From positions 1 to 64,000 of the forward strand of contig JAPYUT010000003.1 in the NCBI GenBank assembly GCA_029940475.1: a DNA stretch of 64,000 nucleotides, written 5' to 3'. The stretch is from Verrucomicrobiales bacterium. GTDB taxonomy: Bacteria; Verrucomicrobiota; Verrucomicrobiia; Verrucomicrobiales; DEV007. Shown piece by piece: positions 9,359 to 18,788 of the stretch. The notes below the pieces were generated by a model, which was not told the DNA's origin, ran no database searches, and saw nothing but the letters and a program-made list of their open reading frames with translations. A program made the translations under genes and the position numbers. How positions within the stretch are numbered: the stretch's first letter is position 1; every line of letters begins with the position of its first letter.

Positions 9359-9616
9359 ATGCCGGCAAAGAAGAACAAGATTGACCCTGAATCATTGTCG
9401 GGGAAGGCCTTGGAAAAGGAGGCATGCCGCCGTATTAGGCTCGCCCGCAGCCGCTGGAAGGATCACAATAATCGTGCGTGCCGGGCTGAGCGCGAGAAAG
9501 CCCTTGAGCTCTATGAGAGATTGAGCCAAGAGCAGCGTGAGAAAGTGCCTCAGGAGTTGCGGGTGTGGTTGCGTTATCGCAGTGAGAAATATTTTGGCAA
9601 AGGCAATAACCCCTAG
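9359..9616 (+). CDS. Small basic/charged protein, unknown function
   Basis: An 85-residue protein rich in Lys, Arg and Glu (predicted helical: SLSGKALEKEACRRIRLAR, then REKALELYERLSQEQREKV). It is preceded by AGAGGAGT immediately upstream of the ATG, overlapping the TAG of the CvfB-like gene, which supports real translation and an operon link. I recognise no family. Its charge and neighbour suggest a nucleic-acid-associated role, but that is inference. Confidence 0.6.
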   Translation: MPAKKNKIDPESLSGKALEKEACRRIRLARSRWKDHNNRACRAEREKALELYERLSQEQREKVPQELRVWLRYRSEKYFGKGNNP

Positions 9617-9637
9617 CGGGCACCAAGGGGGAGATGA

Positions 9638-9660
9638 GCGCAGGGCTGCGCCGTATTTTT
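9638..9660 (+). terminator. Possible weak intrinsic terminator
   Basis: A 5-bp stem GCGCA/TGCGC with a GGGC loop is followed by CGTATTTTT. It lies between the convergent 9359-9616 gene and acnA. The stem is short and the T-run is interrupted, so function is uncertain. Confidence 0.35.
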
Positions 9661-9665
9661 GCGGC

Positions 9666-12455
9666 TTAAGATGTTTCCAGGATCTGTGCAAGTACGTATG
9701 GCAGGATTCCCCCGGCGCGGTAGTAGTCAATCTCGATTGGGGTATCCAGCCTCACTACCAGCGGGTAATCCTCCTCCTTGCCTTCAGCCTTGTGGACTGT
9801 GAGGGTGGCTTCATCCCTTGGATTGATGGTGTTGCTTAATCCCGTGATCGAGAAAGTGGCATCGTGGTGAGCGCTGACCCTGTCGTAATCGGCCTGGTTT
9901 TTGAAGTTCAATGGCAGGACACCCATGCCGATCAAATTCGAGCGGTGAATGCGTTCAAAGCTCTTTGTGATCACTGCCTTGACACCCAGCAATCTGGTGC
10001 CCTTGGCTGCCCAGTCGCGACTTGAGCCCATGCCGTAATCATCGCCACCGATGACAATCAGCGGTGTACCGGAATCCTGATAAGCCATCGCGGCATCATA
10101 GATATGCGTGGCGGTACCGGTATCGGTGGATTTCGGGTTGGCGAGGACGGGAACTTCGGTATTGCCAAAATAGGTGGTATAACCACCTTCTATTCCCGGC
10201 ACCATGAGGTTCTTGATACGCACGTTGCCAAAAGTACCGCGGGTCATTACCCGGTCGTTACCACGACGACTGCCAAAACTGTTGAAGCTGGCTTTCTCGA
10301 CACCATTGGCCTTGAGGTATTCACCGGCCGGGCTGTCCTCCTTAATGGCGCCGGCCGGACTGATATGATCGGTGGTGACGGAGTCACCAAAGATACCCAG
10401 TGGGCGGGCACTGGTGATATTCATGATGTCCACGGGCCTGCCGGTGTATCCCTCGAAGAAAGGCGGCAACTGGATATAGGTGCTGCTTTGCTCCCAGGCA
10501 TAGGCGGCCCCGGTCTTGCCGGGAATTTCCGCCCATTTCGGGTTGGCGGAATCAAAATCTCCGTAGAGTTTGCTGTAGACTTCCGGTTTAAGTGCGCTGG
10601 CAAGCAATTTCCTGACCTCGTCCTGAGTTGGCCAGAGATCGGAGAGGAAGACCGGATTTCCCTGGGTGTCGGTGCCGAGCGGATCCTTGGTGAGATCCAG
10701 GTCAACGCGCCCGGCGAGTGCATAGGCGACAACCAGTGGTGGGCTCATCAGGAAATTAGCCTTGATCGAGCCGTGGATGCGGGCCTCGAAGTTACGGTTT
10801 CCGGAAAGCACACTGGCACAGACGAGGTCGCCTTCGGTGATGGCGGCCTCAATTGAGGGGTGCAGTGGCCCGGCATTGCCGATACAGGTGGTGCAACCGT
10901 AGCCAACTGTCTGGAAACCAAGTTTATCGAGTTCCACCTGGAGGCCGGTGGCTTCAAGATAATCAGTGACCACTCGTGATCCCGGGCCGAGCGAGGATTT
11001 CACGTAAGGTGCGATTTTAAGCCCTTTACCGTTGGCTTTTTTCGCCACCAGGCCGGCAGCGATCATGACACTTGGATTGCTGGTATTCGTACAACTTGTG
11101 ATTGCCGCAATCAATACTGAACCGTGGCTTAGCTCAGTCGTGGTGTCGATTGCAGTGATGGTTTCCCCCTCGATGAGAGGGTTATCGAATTCGCCGGCCG
11201 GTGTATCGAGATGAAGGGGCACACGTGTATTGCGTTTCCCGGCAGGCAAGCCGAAGCCTCCCGTATCGACAGCGCTTTCAAACAGTGAGTTGAACCTTTC
11301 CCCGAGCAGGGGAACATCGATGCGGTCCTGTGGACGTTTCGGGCCGGCAACGGCCGGGACAACACTCTCTAAATCAAGTTCCAGGTCATCGGTATAATCG
11401 ATGTCGCCCTTGTCATGGATACCGAAAAGTTCCTGTGCCTTGAAGTAGTTCTCGACAGTGAGGCACAGGGCCTCATCCCGGCCGGTGCCACGCAGGTAAT
11501 TGATGGTTTCGCCATCAATCGGGAAGAAGCCCATGGTGGCACCGTATTCTGGAGCCATATTGGCTATGGTGGCTCGATCCGGGAGGGAAAGTGCCCCGGC
11601 ACCGGGGCCGTAAAACTCAACGAATTTTCCCACCACGCCGTGTTCGCGCAGTATCTGGGTAATCTTCAGGGTCAGGTCAGTGGCAGTGACGCCCTCGGCA
11701 AGTGAGCCGTGCAGATAGACGCCAACCACTTCCGGCACGAGAAAAGTGACCGGTTGCCCGAGCATGCCCGCTTCTGCCTCGATGCCGCCGACACCCCAGC
11801 CCACGACTCCGATTCCGTTGATCATGGTGGTGTGGGAGTCAGTACCCACCAGAGTGTCCGGGTAGTAGCTATTATTTTTGTTGAGCACTCCTTTGGCAAG
11901 ATACTCAAGGTTTACCTGGTGGACGATTCCTATACCCGGGGGAATCACGGAGAAGGTATCAAAAGCCTGTTGGCCCCACTTGAGAAACTCGTAGCGTTCC
12001 GCATTGCGAATAAACTCTATTGCCATGTTGCGGTCGAGGGCAGCCTCGGAACCCGCGAAGTCAACCTGCACTGAATGGTCGACGACGAGGTCGACCGGCA
12101 CCAGCGGTTCCACCGCCTTTGGATCGGCTCCCTGGGCTACAGCCGCGTCACGCATGGCGGCGATATCCACCAGCAGGGGAACCCCGGTAAAGTCCTGCAG
12201 GACAATACGGGCGACAGTGAACGGGATTTCGTAACTGCCCGGTGATTTGGCATTCCAGTTGGCAAGATTGTTAATATCATCCTCAGTGATTTTCCTGCCG
12301 TCGCAATTTCGCAGGACGGATTCAAGGACGATACGGATTGAAACGGGCAATCGGTCAAGGTTGGGTGCGATGCCGGCATCACGCAGGGCGGGCAGCGAAT
12401 GCAGGATCCCTTCGGTATCATTCCCGGTTTGAAAAGTTGCGGTGCAGTTGTTCAT
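9666..12455 (-). CDS. acnA: Aconitate hydratase A
   Basis: This 929-residue enzyme isomerises citrate to isocitrate in the TCA cycle using a [4Fe-4S] cluster. The cluster ligands are visible in [10 protein letters not shown] (about residue 450) and [10 protein letters not shown] (about residue 516). Other family motifs are [22 protein letters not shown], split by the substrate loop, and the C-terminal swivelling-domain [10 protein letters not shown]. The length and the swivel at the C-terminus identify the AcnA/IRP1 type, slightly longer than the 891-residue E. coli AcnA. It works with the NADP isocitrate dehydrogenase at 43.6 kb. It is monocistronic, with a 271-base gap upstream. Confidence 0.96.
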   Translation of the reverse strand: MNNCTATFQTGNDTEGILHSLPALRDAGIAPNLDRLPVSIRIVLESVLRNCDGRKITEDDINNLANWNAKSPGSYEIPFTVARIVLQDFTGVPLLVDIAAMRDAAVAQGADPKAVEPLVPVDLVVDHSVQVDFAGSEAALDRNMAIEFIRNAERYEFLKWGQQAFDTFSVIPPGIGIVHQVNLEYLAKGVLNKNNSYYPDTLVGTDSHTTMINGIGVVGWGVGGIEAEAGMLGQPVTFLVPEVVGVYLHGSLAEGVTATDLTLKITQILREHGVVGKFVEFYGPGAGALSLPDRATIANMAPEYGATMGFFPIDGETINYLRGTGRDEALCLTVENYFKAQELFGIHDKGDIDYTDDLELDLESVVPAVAGPKRPQDRIDVPLLGERFNSLFESAVDTGGFGLPAGKRNTRVPLHLDTPAGEFDNPLIEGETITAIDTTTELSHGSVLIAAITSCTNTSNPSVMIAAGLVAKKANGKGLKIAPYVKSSLGPGSRVVTDYLEATGLQVELDKLGFQTVGYGCTTCIGNAGPLHPSIEAAITEGDLVCASVLSGNRNFEARIHGSIKANFLMSPPLVVAYALAGRVDLDLTKDPLGTDTQGNPVFLSDLWPTQDEVRKLLASALKPEVYSKLYGDFDSANPKWAEIPGKTGAAYAWEQSSTYIQLPPFFEGYTGRPVDIMNITSARPLGIFGDSVTTDHISPAGAIKEDSPAGEYLKANGVEKASFNSFGSRRGNDRVMTRGTFGNVRIKNLMVPGIEGGYTTYFGNTEVPVLANPKSTDTGTATHIYDAAMAYQDSGTPLIVIGGDDYGMGSSRDWAAKGTRLLGVKAVITKSFERIHRSNLIGMGVLPLNFKNQADYDRVSAHHDATFSITGLSNTINPRDEATLTVHKAEGKEEDYPLVVRLDTPIEIDYYRAGGILPYVLAQILETS

Positions 12456-12576
12456 ATTGAGCCTGCCAAGCAGTAGTCTCAGCGTGCGTATAGTAGAGAA
12501 CTATGAAGGCGCAGCAAGCAGGGAACGAGAATGTCGGTATATAAGCCTGAAATATGTCCTGTTAAGCAAATACCCC

Positions 12577-12597
12577 GCGCCCGGTTGAATCGGGCGC
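12577..12597. repeat. Perfect 7-bp inverted repeat
   Basis: GCGCCCG and CGGGCGC are separated by seven bases in the 271-base gap (12456-12726) between divergent acnA and the secreted transglutaminase-like gene. No T-run follows on either strand, so it is not a standard terminator. It could be a regulatory hairpin or chance. I see nothing else in this gap. Confidence 0.4.
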
Positions 12598-12726
12598 AGG
12601 GCTGCGGGAGACCTGTATGTCGGGTGAGGCGGGTTTATGGTGCCGGCGCCAACTGGTAGCTGACAGCGTAGAAGTCACGATCGTTTGCCAGTGGCAGCAC
12701 GACTGTGCTCGGGTTACAATGGGCAG

Positions 12727-13977
12727 ATGCGCCTGATAATTATCGCGATTCTGGGATTTGCGGGACTGTTGCAACCGGCATTCTCCCGAACCCTTTTACT
12801 GGAACGTTCCTCCGCCGGCTGGCGTTATGATGATGACGGCAAGGCCGCGGAGGGTTGGCAGGGCGCTGGCTTTGATGATGCGCAGTGGAAGAAGGGGAGC
12901 GCACCCCTTGGATACGGTGATCGCGGGCTCTCGACCACAGTGGGTTTTGGCGGTGACCCTGACACAAAACACGCGGCGACATTTTTCCGGCGCCGCTTTG
13001 AAGTGCCTGCGGGGTCTATGTTTGCCCGGGTGAACATGTCCGTGCGCTGTGATGACGGGGCGGCATTAACGTTGAACGGCAAACAACTGGCCCGCTTTAA
13101 CCTTGGCCGTGGCAGGGTGACTGCGGAGACTTTTGCGGATGAGGCTCTCTCGGGCGAGGAGGAACAGGAGTTCCATCGACTCGAGGTTCCGGTTGAGCTA
13201 TTGCGTGAGGGCACAAATGTAATTGCAGTTAGTGTCCATCAGGTGGGTCCCTCCAGCAGTGACCTGGCGCTTGACCTGGAGATTGTCGGTCTTACTGAGG
13301 AGGATCTGCCGAAAAAGGCGGTGGTGCGCGCCGCGGCAAGGCCGGTCATTAACGCTTATCACAAGGGGCATTTCGTTTCACCCGGGATGCGTATTCCGGA
13401 CGGTTATGCGGACGGGGGAACCTACATGAAAATTAAAGAAGACGGAACGGTGGTGGCAACACGGGAGGTTATAATGGTTGATCGTGAACGTGACATTAAA
13501 TTGGCCGGGCATATTAAGTTTGCACGTTCAAAGAGGGAATTACCGGAGGTTGAGCGGGCGCAGGTCCTGGCCCGCTACATTGATAAAATCACCTCACCGG
13601 GTGGAGATCGGAATTTAGCCGAGGCGGCAACGCGCAAGTTGATGGATTTCCGCAACAGCGAGATATTACTCGGGGAGATTGCCGAATACTGTGGCGGCGG
13701 AGTTTGCCGCCACCGCTCATTACTGTTCAAGATCATGGGGGATGAAGCCGGGCTCAGGGTTGGTCTGAGGCGTGGCCACATGAAGTCTCGCGGCAGGATT
13801 CTCGGCCGTCACGCGTGGAATGAAATTACCCTCGAGAATGGCGGCAGGCGGATTGTCGATGTGATGAACCCGGAGAAGAATTTCAAGCTGCCGGTTGCAG
13901 AAAAGGTGTCCTCCAGATACGCGGGAATCAAGGGCGAGGACCTATACAGGGAAAAAGCCCCGGAAGTAGTCGATTAG
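12727..13977 (+). CDS. Secreted jelly-roll + EDR1/transglutaminase-like protein
   Basis: The ATG at 12727 begins a signal peptide (MRLIIIAILGFAGLLQPAFS) and is preferred to an upstream start at 12685. The mature 416-residue protein has two parts. Residues about 20-210 form a galactose-binding-like jelly roll (GWQGAGFDDAQWKKGSAPLGYGD, in two pieces, and LREGTNVIAVSVHQ), also seen in CotH-type proteins of this phylum. Residues about 250-410 carry a papain/transglutaminase-like core resembling plant EDR1 domains: GGVCRHRSLLFKIM with Cys about 328, GRHAWNEI with His about 362, and IVDVMNPE with Asp about 377. The Cys-His-Asp triad is intact. A secreted peptidase or acyltransferase is likely; the substrate is unknown. 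Confidence 0.75.
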   Translation: MRLIIIAILGFAGLLQPAFSRTLLLERSSAGWRYDDDGKAAEGWQGAGFDDAQWKKGSAPLGYGDRGLSTTVGFGGDPDTKHAATFFRRRFEVPAGSMFARVNMSVRCDDGAALTLNGKQLARFNLGRGRVTAETFADEALSGEEEQEFHRLEVPVELLREGTNVIAVSVHQVGPSSSDLALDLEIVGLTEEDLPKKAVVRAAARPVINAYHKGHFVSPGMRIPDGYADGGTYMKIKEDGTVVATREVIMVDRERDIKLAGHIKFARSKRELPEVERAQVLARYIDKITSPGGDRNLAEAATRKLMDFRNSEILLGEIAEYCGGGVCRHRSLLFKIMGDEAGLRVGLRRGHMKSRGRILGRHAWNEITLENGGRRIVDVMNPEKNFKLPVAEKVSSRYAGIKGEDLYREKAPEVVD

Positions 13978-14018
13978 TGCTTCTTGAGGGGAAGCGTAGA
14001 GAGTTCTAGGGTTGCCTG

Positions 14019-14612
14019 GTGTTGCAGGTTGAAAAATTGTGTTTTCTGGATTGGGGGCCACTGAGTTTTTCTGTGGATTCCGGGGAATGCCTGGGTCTTA
14101 GCGGTGAGTCCGGCTCGGGGAAATCCCTGTTATTGCGGGCTATCGCCGATCTGGACGAGCATGGAGGGGAGGTGTTGCTTGATGGCAAAAATTGTGTCGA
14201 CCAGCCGGGGGCTGCGTGGCGGGGCAGGGTGGCAATGCTGGCGGCAGAGTCACGCTGGTGGTTTGACTCAGTGCGTCCGCATTTTCCTGGAGGAGCAGAT
14301 GAATCGGTGTTCAGCGCTCTGGGCTTTGCCGGCAGTGAGGTGATGGATTGGGAGGTGAGGCGATTGTCGGCGGGAGAGAAACAACGGCTGGCACTGGCAA
14401 GGTTGCTTGTGCGTGAGCCCCGCGTGCTCTTGCTCGATGAGCCAACGGCCAATCTTGATTCCCGTTCAACCGGTCTCGTTGAGGAGGTTGTCGCTATCTA
14501 TCGGGATAAGCAAAAGGTGCCGGTTGTCTGGGTGGGGCATAACGAGGAGCAATTGAGGCGGGTGGCGAACGATGTGTTGCGGATGCAGGGCAAACAACTG
14601 GAAGAAGCCTGA
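14019..14612 (+). CDS. fetA: ABC transporter ATP-binding protein (FetA-like)
   Basis: This short 197-residue ATPase has Walker A GESGSGKS, signature LSAGEKQRLALARLL, Walker B VLLLDEPTANLD and the H-loop WVGHNEE. It starts at a GTG. The next gene overlaps it (TGATG at 14610-14614) and encodes a UPF0014 permease, the pairing of E. coli FetAB (YbbL/YbbM), an exporter linked to iron homeostasis and oxidative stress. Cytoplasmic face of the inner membrane. Assignment rests on the partner as much as on this sequence. Confidence 0.82.
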   Translation: MLQVEKLCFLDWGPLSFSVDSGECLGLSGESGSGKSLLLRAIADLDEHGGEVLLDGKNCVDQPGAAWRGRVAMLAAESRWWFDSVRPHFPGGADESVFSALGFAGSEVMDWEVRRLSAGEKQRLALARLLVREPRVLLLDEPTANLDSRSTGLVEEVVAIYRDKQKVPVVWVGHNEEQLRRVANDVLRMQGKQLEEA

Positions 14613-15406
14613 TGGATATTATCGAGCTTGAGTCATGGGAACTTGCTCTGGCGGGGACTCTTGTAGTTGCCCTGGCAGCCTGCACGCTGTCAGCGAGACT
14701 GGGTGTTGCAAGATCTCTGTTAATTGCGGCAGTTCGCATGGTGGTGCAGTTGTCGTTGGTTGGGCTGGTTCTCAGGGAGCTCTTTAAGGCCAACAACCCA
14801 TGGGGGATTGGCCTGATTGCCCTGGTGATGCTGGCAGTTGCCGGGCGTGAGGTATCCGCCCGGCAAAAATATCGTTTACGCGGCATGTGGGGGTATGGAA
14901 TCGGCACCGGTGCGATGTTTGTGTCGTCGTTTGCGGTATCTGTTTTCGGGCTGGCGGCGATTGTCCGCGCGGAGCCCTGGTGGGATCCCCGTTATGCCAT
15001 TCCTGTCCTGGGGATGTTGCTGGGCAATACCATGACAGCGGTGACACTGAGTATTGACAGGTTAACGTCTTCTGTTTGGAACAGTCGCGAAACAGTTGAG
15101 GCGCGACTGATGCTTGGCGAGACAGGTATCGAGGCGGTGAGTGACTTTACCCGTGAGGCATTACGCGCGGGCCTCATCCCGGTGATTAATTCGATGGCGG
15201 TTGCGGGGGTTGTGAGCCTGCCAGGGATGATGACTGGACAGATCCTCGCCGGCAATCCGCCGGGAGACGCGGTCCGTTACCAAATCCTGATATGGCTGCT
15301 GATCGCAGCAGGTTGTGGCTTCGGAATGATGCTGGCGGTGCGTATGACTGCCCGTCGGCTTTTCGATGAGCGTGACCGCCTGCGATTGGATCGTTTTTGC
15401 CGATAG
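14612..15406 (+). CDS. fetB: ABC transporter permease, UPF0014 (FetB-like)
   Basis: A 264-residue integral membrane protein with about six or seven hydrophobic segments. It carries the UPF0014 blocks AVRMVVQLSLVGLVL, PVLGMLLGNTMTAVTLS, EARLMLGETG and SMAVAGVVSLPGMMTGQILAG. Together with the preceding ATPase it should form an exporter homologous to FetAB. The start ATG overlaps the fetA stop by one base, indicating translational coupling. It converges on the C39-like protease with 34 bases between stops. Confidence 0.88.
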   Translation: MDIIELESWELALAGTLVVALAACTLSARLGVARSLLIAAVRMVVQLSLVGLVLRELFKANNPWGIGLIALVMLAVAGREVSARQKYRLRGMWGYGIGTGAMFVSSFAVSVFGLAAIVRAEPWWDPRYAIPVLGMLLGNTMTAVTLSIDRLTSSVWNSRETVEARLMLGETGIEAVSDFTREALRAGLIPVINSMAVAGVVSLPGMMTGQILAGNPPGDAVRYQILIWLLIAAGCGFGMMLAVRMTARRLFDERDRLRLDRFCR

Positions 15407-15440
15407 GTGAATCGGGAGGTGCCAATAGTGGCATTGCTGC

Positions 15441-16676
15441 TTAAATCTTGAAGTAGAAAGCAGCGTAACTGGTAGCTTCCAGTTCTTCTATGTGCATGCG
15501 TTTACCCCTTGTGTGCTCGCCCCAGCTTTCCATGAAGATTACCTCTCCGGTGTTCTCGTTAAAGCCGGTGACAACAGAGGCGTGACCGGGGTCAGTCTTT
15601 GAAGTTGGCCAGGTGGAGCGGTCAGCGGCATTGGCTTCGGGTAATGAAGTGCCATTGGCAGCAGCATGGTGTAAGCGGTTGCGCTCGGAGCTGTAGCGCC
15701 GCCAGACGACAACCGGAAACCCCTTCTCCAGATATTTCTTTGCGCGATTAAAGTCGAAGCTGCCGCTGCGCTGGACACTGGCGTCGGCTTCTTGCGCCGC
15801 CGCCCGGTAGAGGTCCAGGATTTTAGACCCCTTGGCACTGCCAGTGTTGCGAAATCTGGCACCGGCGGCAAGGGCATCAGTATTCATGCGCAAGCCCAGG
15901 TAGTGGGTAGCCATCCCTAGCGTGCTGACCGCGCAGTAGGGGCGCAGGCCCTGGCGGAACATCGGGATGCCCCCGATGGTGATATCGCCAGTGGCATGGT
16001 GTTGCACGTTGGCAAGCAACTGCTGACGGCGTTGCCGCTTGTTCAGTGCGGCTATCTCGTCATCAAGATAGTCGCTGGCAATGTCTTTTGTGCGGATAAT
16101 AATCAGGCTTATTGAGTGATTCTCGATGGCTGAGAAACGCAGCGTTAGATTGCCCGACCGGTAATCCTGATAGGTATTTCTCAGCAACGCAGTGCGTCCG
16201 ATGATTGCATCGTCAGGACCATCATCCATGCGGTCGGCAAGCGTATCCTCCAGTGCTTCCTCAAGATGGGCGTAGCGCTTTTTGAAATCACGCTGGAGGG
16301 TTTTGAGATCTTTTTTCTCGCGGCCGGGCTGGTAACCGAAAAAATGCCCGGCATCCAGGTAGAGTGCGGCTATTGATTGCAGTTGACCTTTTTCAGTATT
16401 GGCAAACACCGCTGCCGGCCTTTCCCCGAACACCATTGGGTTCACAGTGAAGAGCTTGACTTGATTGCCGTCGAGCGATGGAATGGTTTGCCATATACGC
16501 GGCAGCTTACCGCCTTGCCAGACCTCGGCGGCGAGTAACTCGTCAGTCAAATCCTCATCAATGTCCTTCGGCTGGAAAGTGGCGCCGAAGAGATTTCCGC
16601 CGAAGTTCTGCGGGATGGCGGATGTGCTGGCGGCGCTCAGAAGCAATGCCGCGGTTCCGAATAATAAATTCCTCAT
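15441..16676 (-). CDS. Secreted C39-like papain-fold peptidase
   Basis: The ATG at 16676 gives a signal peptide (MRNLLFGTAALLLSAASTSA) and is chosen over 16721. Residues 20-230 are an unrecognised N-terminal region, starting near LFGATFQPKDID. Residues about 235-411 resemble C39-like peptidases: GLRPYCAVSTLGMATHYLG with the nucleophile Cys about 249, DPGHASVVTGFN with the His about 365, and VIFMESWGEH. The protein should be exported. Peptidase activity is inferred from the conserved Cys and His; the substrate is unknown. Related proteins are, as far as I recall, frequent in Verrucomicrobiota. Confidence 0.72.
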   Translation of the reverse strand: MRNLLFGTAALLLSAASTSAIPQNFGGNLFGATFQPKDIDEDLTDELLAAEVWQGGKLPRIWQTIPSLDGNQVKLFTVNPMVFGERPAAVFANTEKGQLQSIAALYLDAGHFFGYQPGREKKDLKTLQRDFKKRYAHLEEALEDTLADRMDDGPDDAIIGRTALLRNTYQDYRSGNLTLRFSAIENHSISLIIIRTKDIASDYLDDEIAALNKRQRRQQLLANVQHHATGDITIGGIPMFRQGLRPYCAVSTLGMATHYLGLRMNTDALAAGARFRNTGSAKGSKILDLYRAAAQEADASVQRSGSFDFNRAKKYLEKGFPVVVWRRYSSERNRLHHAAANGTSLPEANAADRSTWPTSKTDPGHASVVTGFNENTGEVIFMESWGEHTRGKRMHIEELEATSYAAFYFKI

Positions 16677-16877
16677 TTCCGGAAGCTTACTATGGCTGAC
16701 ATCCCGTGACAAGGGACTCAAGCACCTGAAAATTGTTGCCGGCGCGGAAGATTTTCCCTTGGAAAGAGTTTACATCAGGTTTGTTTATCAAGGGGCAGGG
16801 AGGGTAATAAGCCCGACTGGAGAGGATCCGTTCTTTTGCGATTTGAGATGGGATGCGGAAACCTGCCCGGGCGGCAT

Positions 16878-17807
16878 TTAAGTTCCCGATTTTTTTTCAG
16901 CCTTGGTGGAAGGGGGTATTTTCCAGCCTGATTTTCTCAGGCGACGATCGAAAGAGAAGGGAGTTTTTGTTTTCGGGTCGATGGTGATTTGTACCGGGGG
17001 GAACTTGGCGTTAACCCGGTCGAGTTGGACGCGCGTGATGTTGAGGGCGTTTTTCCATGGTTTGTCCACTATCCATTTGTGTCCATCCGCGTGAAGAAAA
17101 AGGACGGGTTTACCGAATGCGGCACAGAGTTCACCGAAGCGATTGCAAAATGGCTCGAACCCAGCCTTGGCATTGGTTTTTCCCTTTCCTTGGCCGATCG
17201 GGTTGGCCTGGCAGCAGACAACAGCGGCATTCACAGTTTTCCCGTGTGCGCTGAATTGCGCCTGGATCCAGTCGTTGTTTTCACGAAAACGACGGGTCCA
17301 TTCTTTGCGGTCATGAACCCGGCCGCCGACCAGGTTGATGCCGATAACGAGGGTTGCTTTCCTGGAGAAGGCGAAATTTTCCGGTCTGATCTTCTGGCGG
17401 GCGGTTTTCCATTCCTCCGCGAAATTATTTTCCAGGATGCCGAGGTGCTTTACCCAGTGTGTCCAGCCAACATCGGGATCCGGGCGGTCGTTCCACTCGT
17501 TGTCCCCGGGAACGATGTAGGTGGGAATTTTGTTGCCGTCGGTAAGAAGTTTCCTGATAAACGAGTAATAGGACTCGGTGAGTTTGCCTTGACGCGCCAT
17601 AGCCCCCGAGTTGATGTCACCGAGGTGGATGAGGAATGCGGAGGTTTTCGTTTTATTTTCGTTGCGGATGTAATGCCGGATGGCGGCTGCATCCTCACCG
17701 GTATAAGGACCGCAGCCCATCGCGGAGAATATCAGCGGCCTGGTTTCCTGATCAGCCATGCCGCTGCAGGCCAGCGAGGCAAAGCAAATTGCGAAGGTGC
17801 GGAGCAT
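16878..17807 (-). CDS. Secreted metallophosphoesterase-like protein with altered first motif
   Basis: The 309-residue protein starts with a signal peptide (MLRTFAICFASLACSG) and has the calcineurin-like motifs HLGDINSG, PGDNEWND and HADGHKW...DKPW. This pattern fits a secreted family that normally opens with a GDTPY-like motif supplying a metal-ligand Asp. Here the corresponding stretch reads MGCGPYTGED, with Cys in place of that Asp, so the first metal site may be altered. The Asn of GDNE and the His of the last motif are present. Likely periplasmic phosphoesterase or a degenerate relative. It diverges from psd, about 40 bases away. Confidence 0.7.
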   Translation of the reverse strand: MLRTFAICFASLACSGMADQETRPLIFSAMGCGPYTGEDAAAIRHYIRNENKTKTSAFLIHLGDINSGAMARQGKLTESYYSFIRKLLTDGNKIPTYIVPGDNEWNDRPDPDVGWTHWVKHLGILENNFAEEWKTARQKIRPENFAFSRKATLVIGINLVGGRVHDRKEWTRRFRENNDWIQAQFSAHGKTVNAAVVCCQANPIGQGKGKTNAKAGFEPFCNRFGELCAAFGKPVLFLHADGHKWIVDKPWKNALNITRVQLDRVNAKFPPVQITIDPKTKTPFSFDRRLRKSGWKIPPSTKAEKKSGT

Positions 17808-17846
17808 AGATTGCGTGGGGCGATTGTTTGGCGATAGTCAGGGACT

Positions 17847-18755
17847 ATGCCTGAAATGGAGTCGATTCTTTATTATAACCGATATACCGGGAATATCGAG
17901 AGCGAGGCAGTCTATGGTGAGGGGTTCCTTAGGTTTACCTATGGCAACCCGCTGGGCAAACTGACTTTGTCGGCAATTGTGAGGCGCACCTGGTTTTCGC
18001 GCTTCTATGGCTGGCGGATGCGTCGACCCGGCTCAGCACGGAGGATAAGGCCGTTTGTTGATCGCTACGGCCTTGACCCGGAGGAGTTTGCCGATCCAAT
18101 AGCCGGGTTTGAGAATTTTGACGCGTTTTTTGTACGTAAATTACGCCCCGCAACACGCCCGTTTTCCGGAGACCCCTCCGCACTTGTATTCCCTGCCGAC
18201 GGCAGGCACCTGGCAGTGGCGGATCTTTCGGAACATGACGGGTTGTGGGCCAAGGGGCAGGAATTTGATTTGTCGCGGTTGCTGGGCAGCAAGCAGCTCG
18301 CAGAGCGTTACCAGGGGGGGGCGGCGTTGATTTCGCGCTTGTGCCCCACTGATTATCATCGCTACCACTTCCCCTGTGAGGGGGATGCGGGAAATTCAGA
18401 GCTGCTTAACGGTTTCCTGTATTCGGTAAACCCGATCGCATTAAGGCAACGGGTTGCGTATCTCTGGGAAAACAAGCGTTCATTGACTGTGTTGCGTTCG
18501 CGGCAATTTGGATCGGTGGCGTTGCTGGAGATTGGAGCAACCTGTGTTGGCAGCATCGTCCAGACTTATCTTCCCGGGCCGGTAGAAAAGGGGATAGAGA
18601 AGGGATATTTCCGGTTTGGCGGGTCAATGACGATGATGCTCTTTGAGCGTGACCGGGTGATCTTCTCCCCCGACCTGCTGGAGCATGGAGCACAGGGTCG
18701 TGAGGTCTATGCCCGCGTGGGTGACTGCTGCGGGAACGCCTGTAAAAAGGCTTGA
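17847..18755 (+). CDS. psd: Phosphatidylserine decarboxylase proenzyme
   Basis: Converts phosphatidylserine to phosphatidylethanolamine at the inner membrane. The proenzyme self-cleaves at a Gly-Ser bond to form the pyruvoyl cofactor. Here the site is FGGSMTMM near residue 257, the GGS variant typical of the longer type 2 enzymes, unlike the LGST of E. coli. Other family motifs are DRHLAV-type (DGRHLAVADL), CPTDYHRYHFP with the catalytic His, and LEIGATCVGSI. The 302-residue length agrees with this subtype. The genome should also have a phosphatidylserine synthase, which is not in the window. Confidence 0.93.
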   Translation: MPEMESILYYNRYTGNIESEAVYGEGFLRFTYGNPLGKLTLSAIVRRTWFSRFYGWRMRRPGSARRIRPFVDRYGLDPEEFADPIAGFENFDAFFVRKLRPATRPFSGDPSALVFPADGRHLAVADLSEHDGLWAKGQEFDLSRLLGSKQLAERYQGGAALISRLCPTDYHRYHFPCEGDAGNSELLNGFLYSVNPIALRQRVAYLWENKRSLTVLRSRQFGSVALLEIGATCVGSIVQTYLPGPVEKGIEKGYFRFGGSMTMMLFERDRVIFSPDLLEHGAQGREVYARVGDCCGNACKKA

Positions 18756-18788
18756 GCACTGCGCTGCAGGACAAGCCGTCCTTTGGCT

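Noticed and set aside
12577-12597. Hairpin as terminator of acnA or the upstream gene
   Set aside because: No T-run on either strand and it lies upstream of both flanking genes.
16989-17837. 282-codon plus-strand frame opposite the metallophosphoesterase gene
   Set aside because: The opposite strand carries a signal peptide and GDIN, GDNEW and DGHKW motifs; this one is a shadow.
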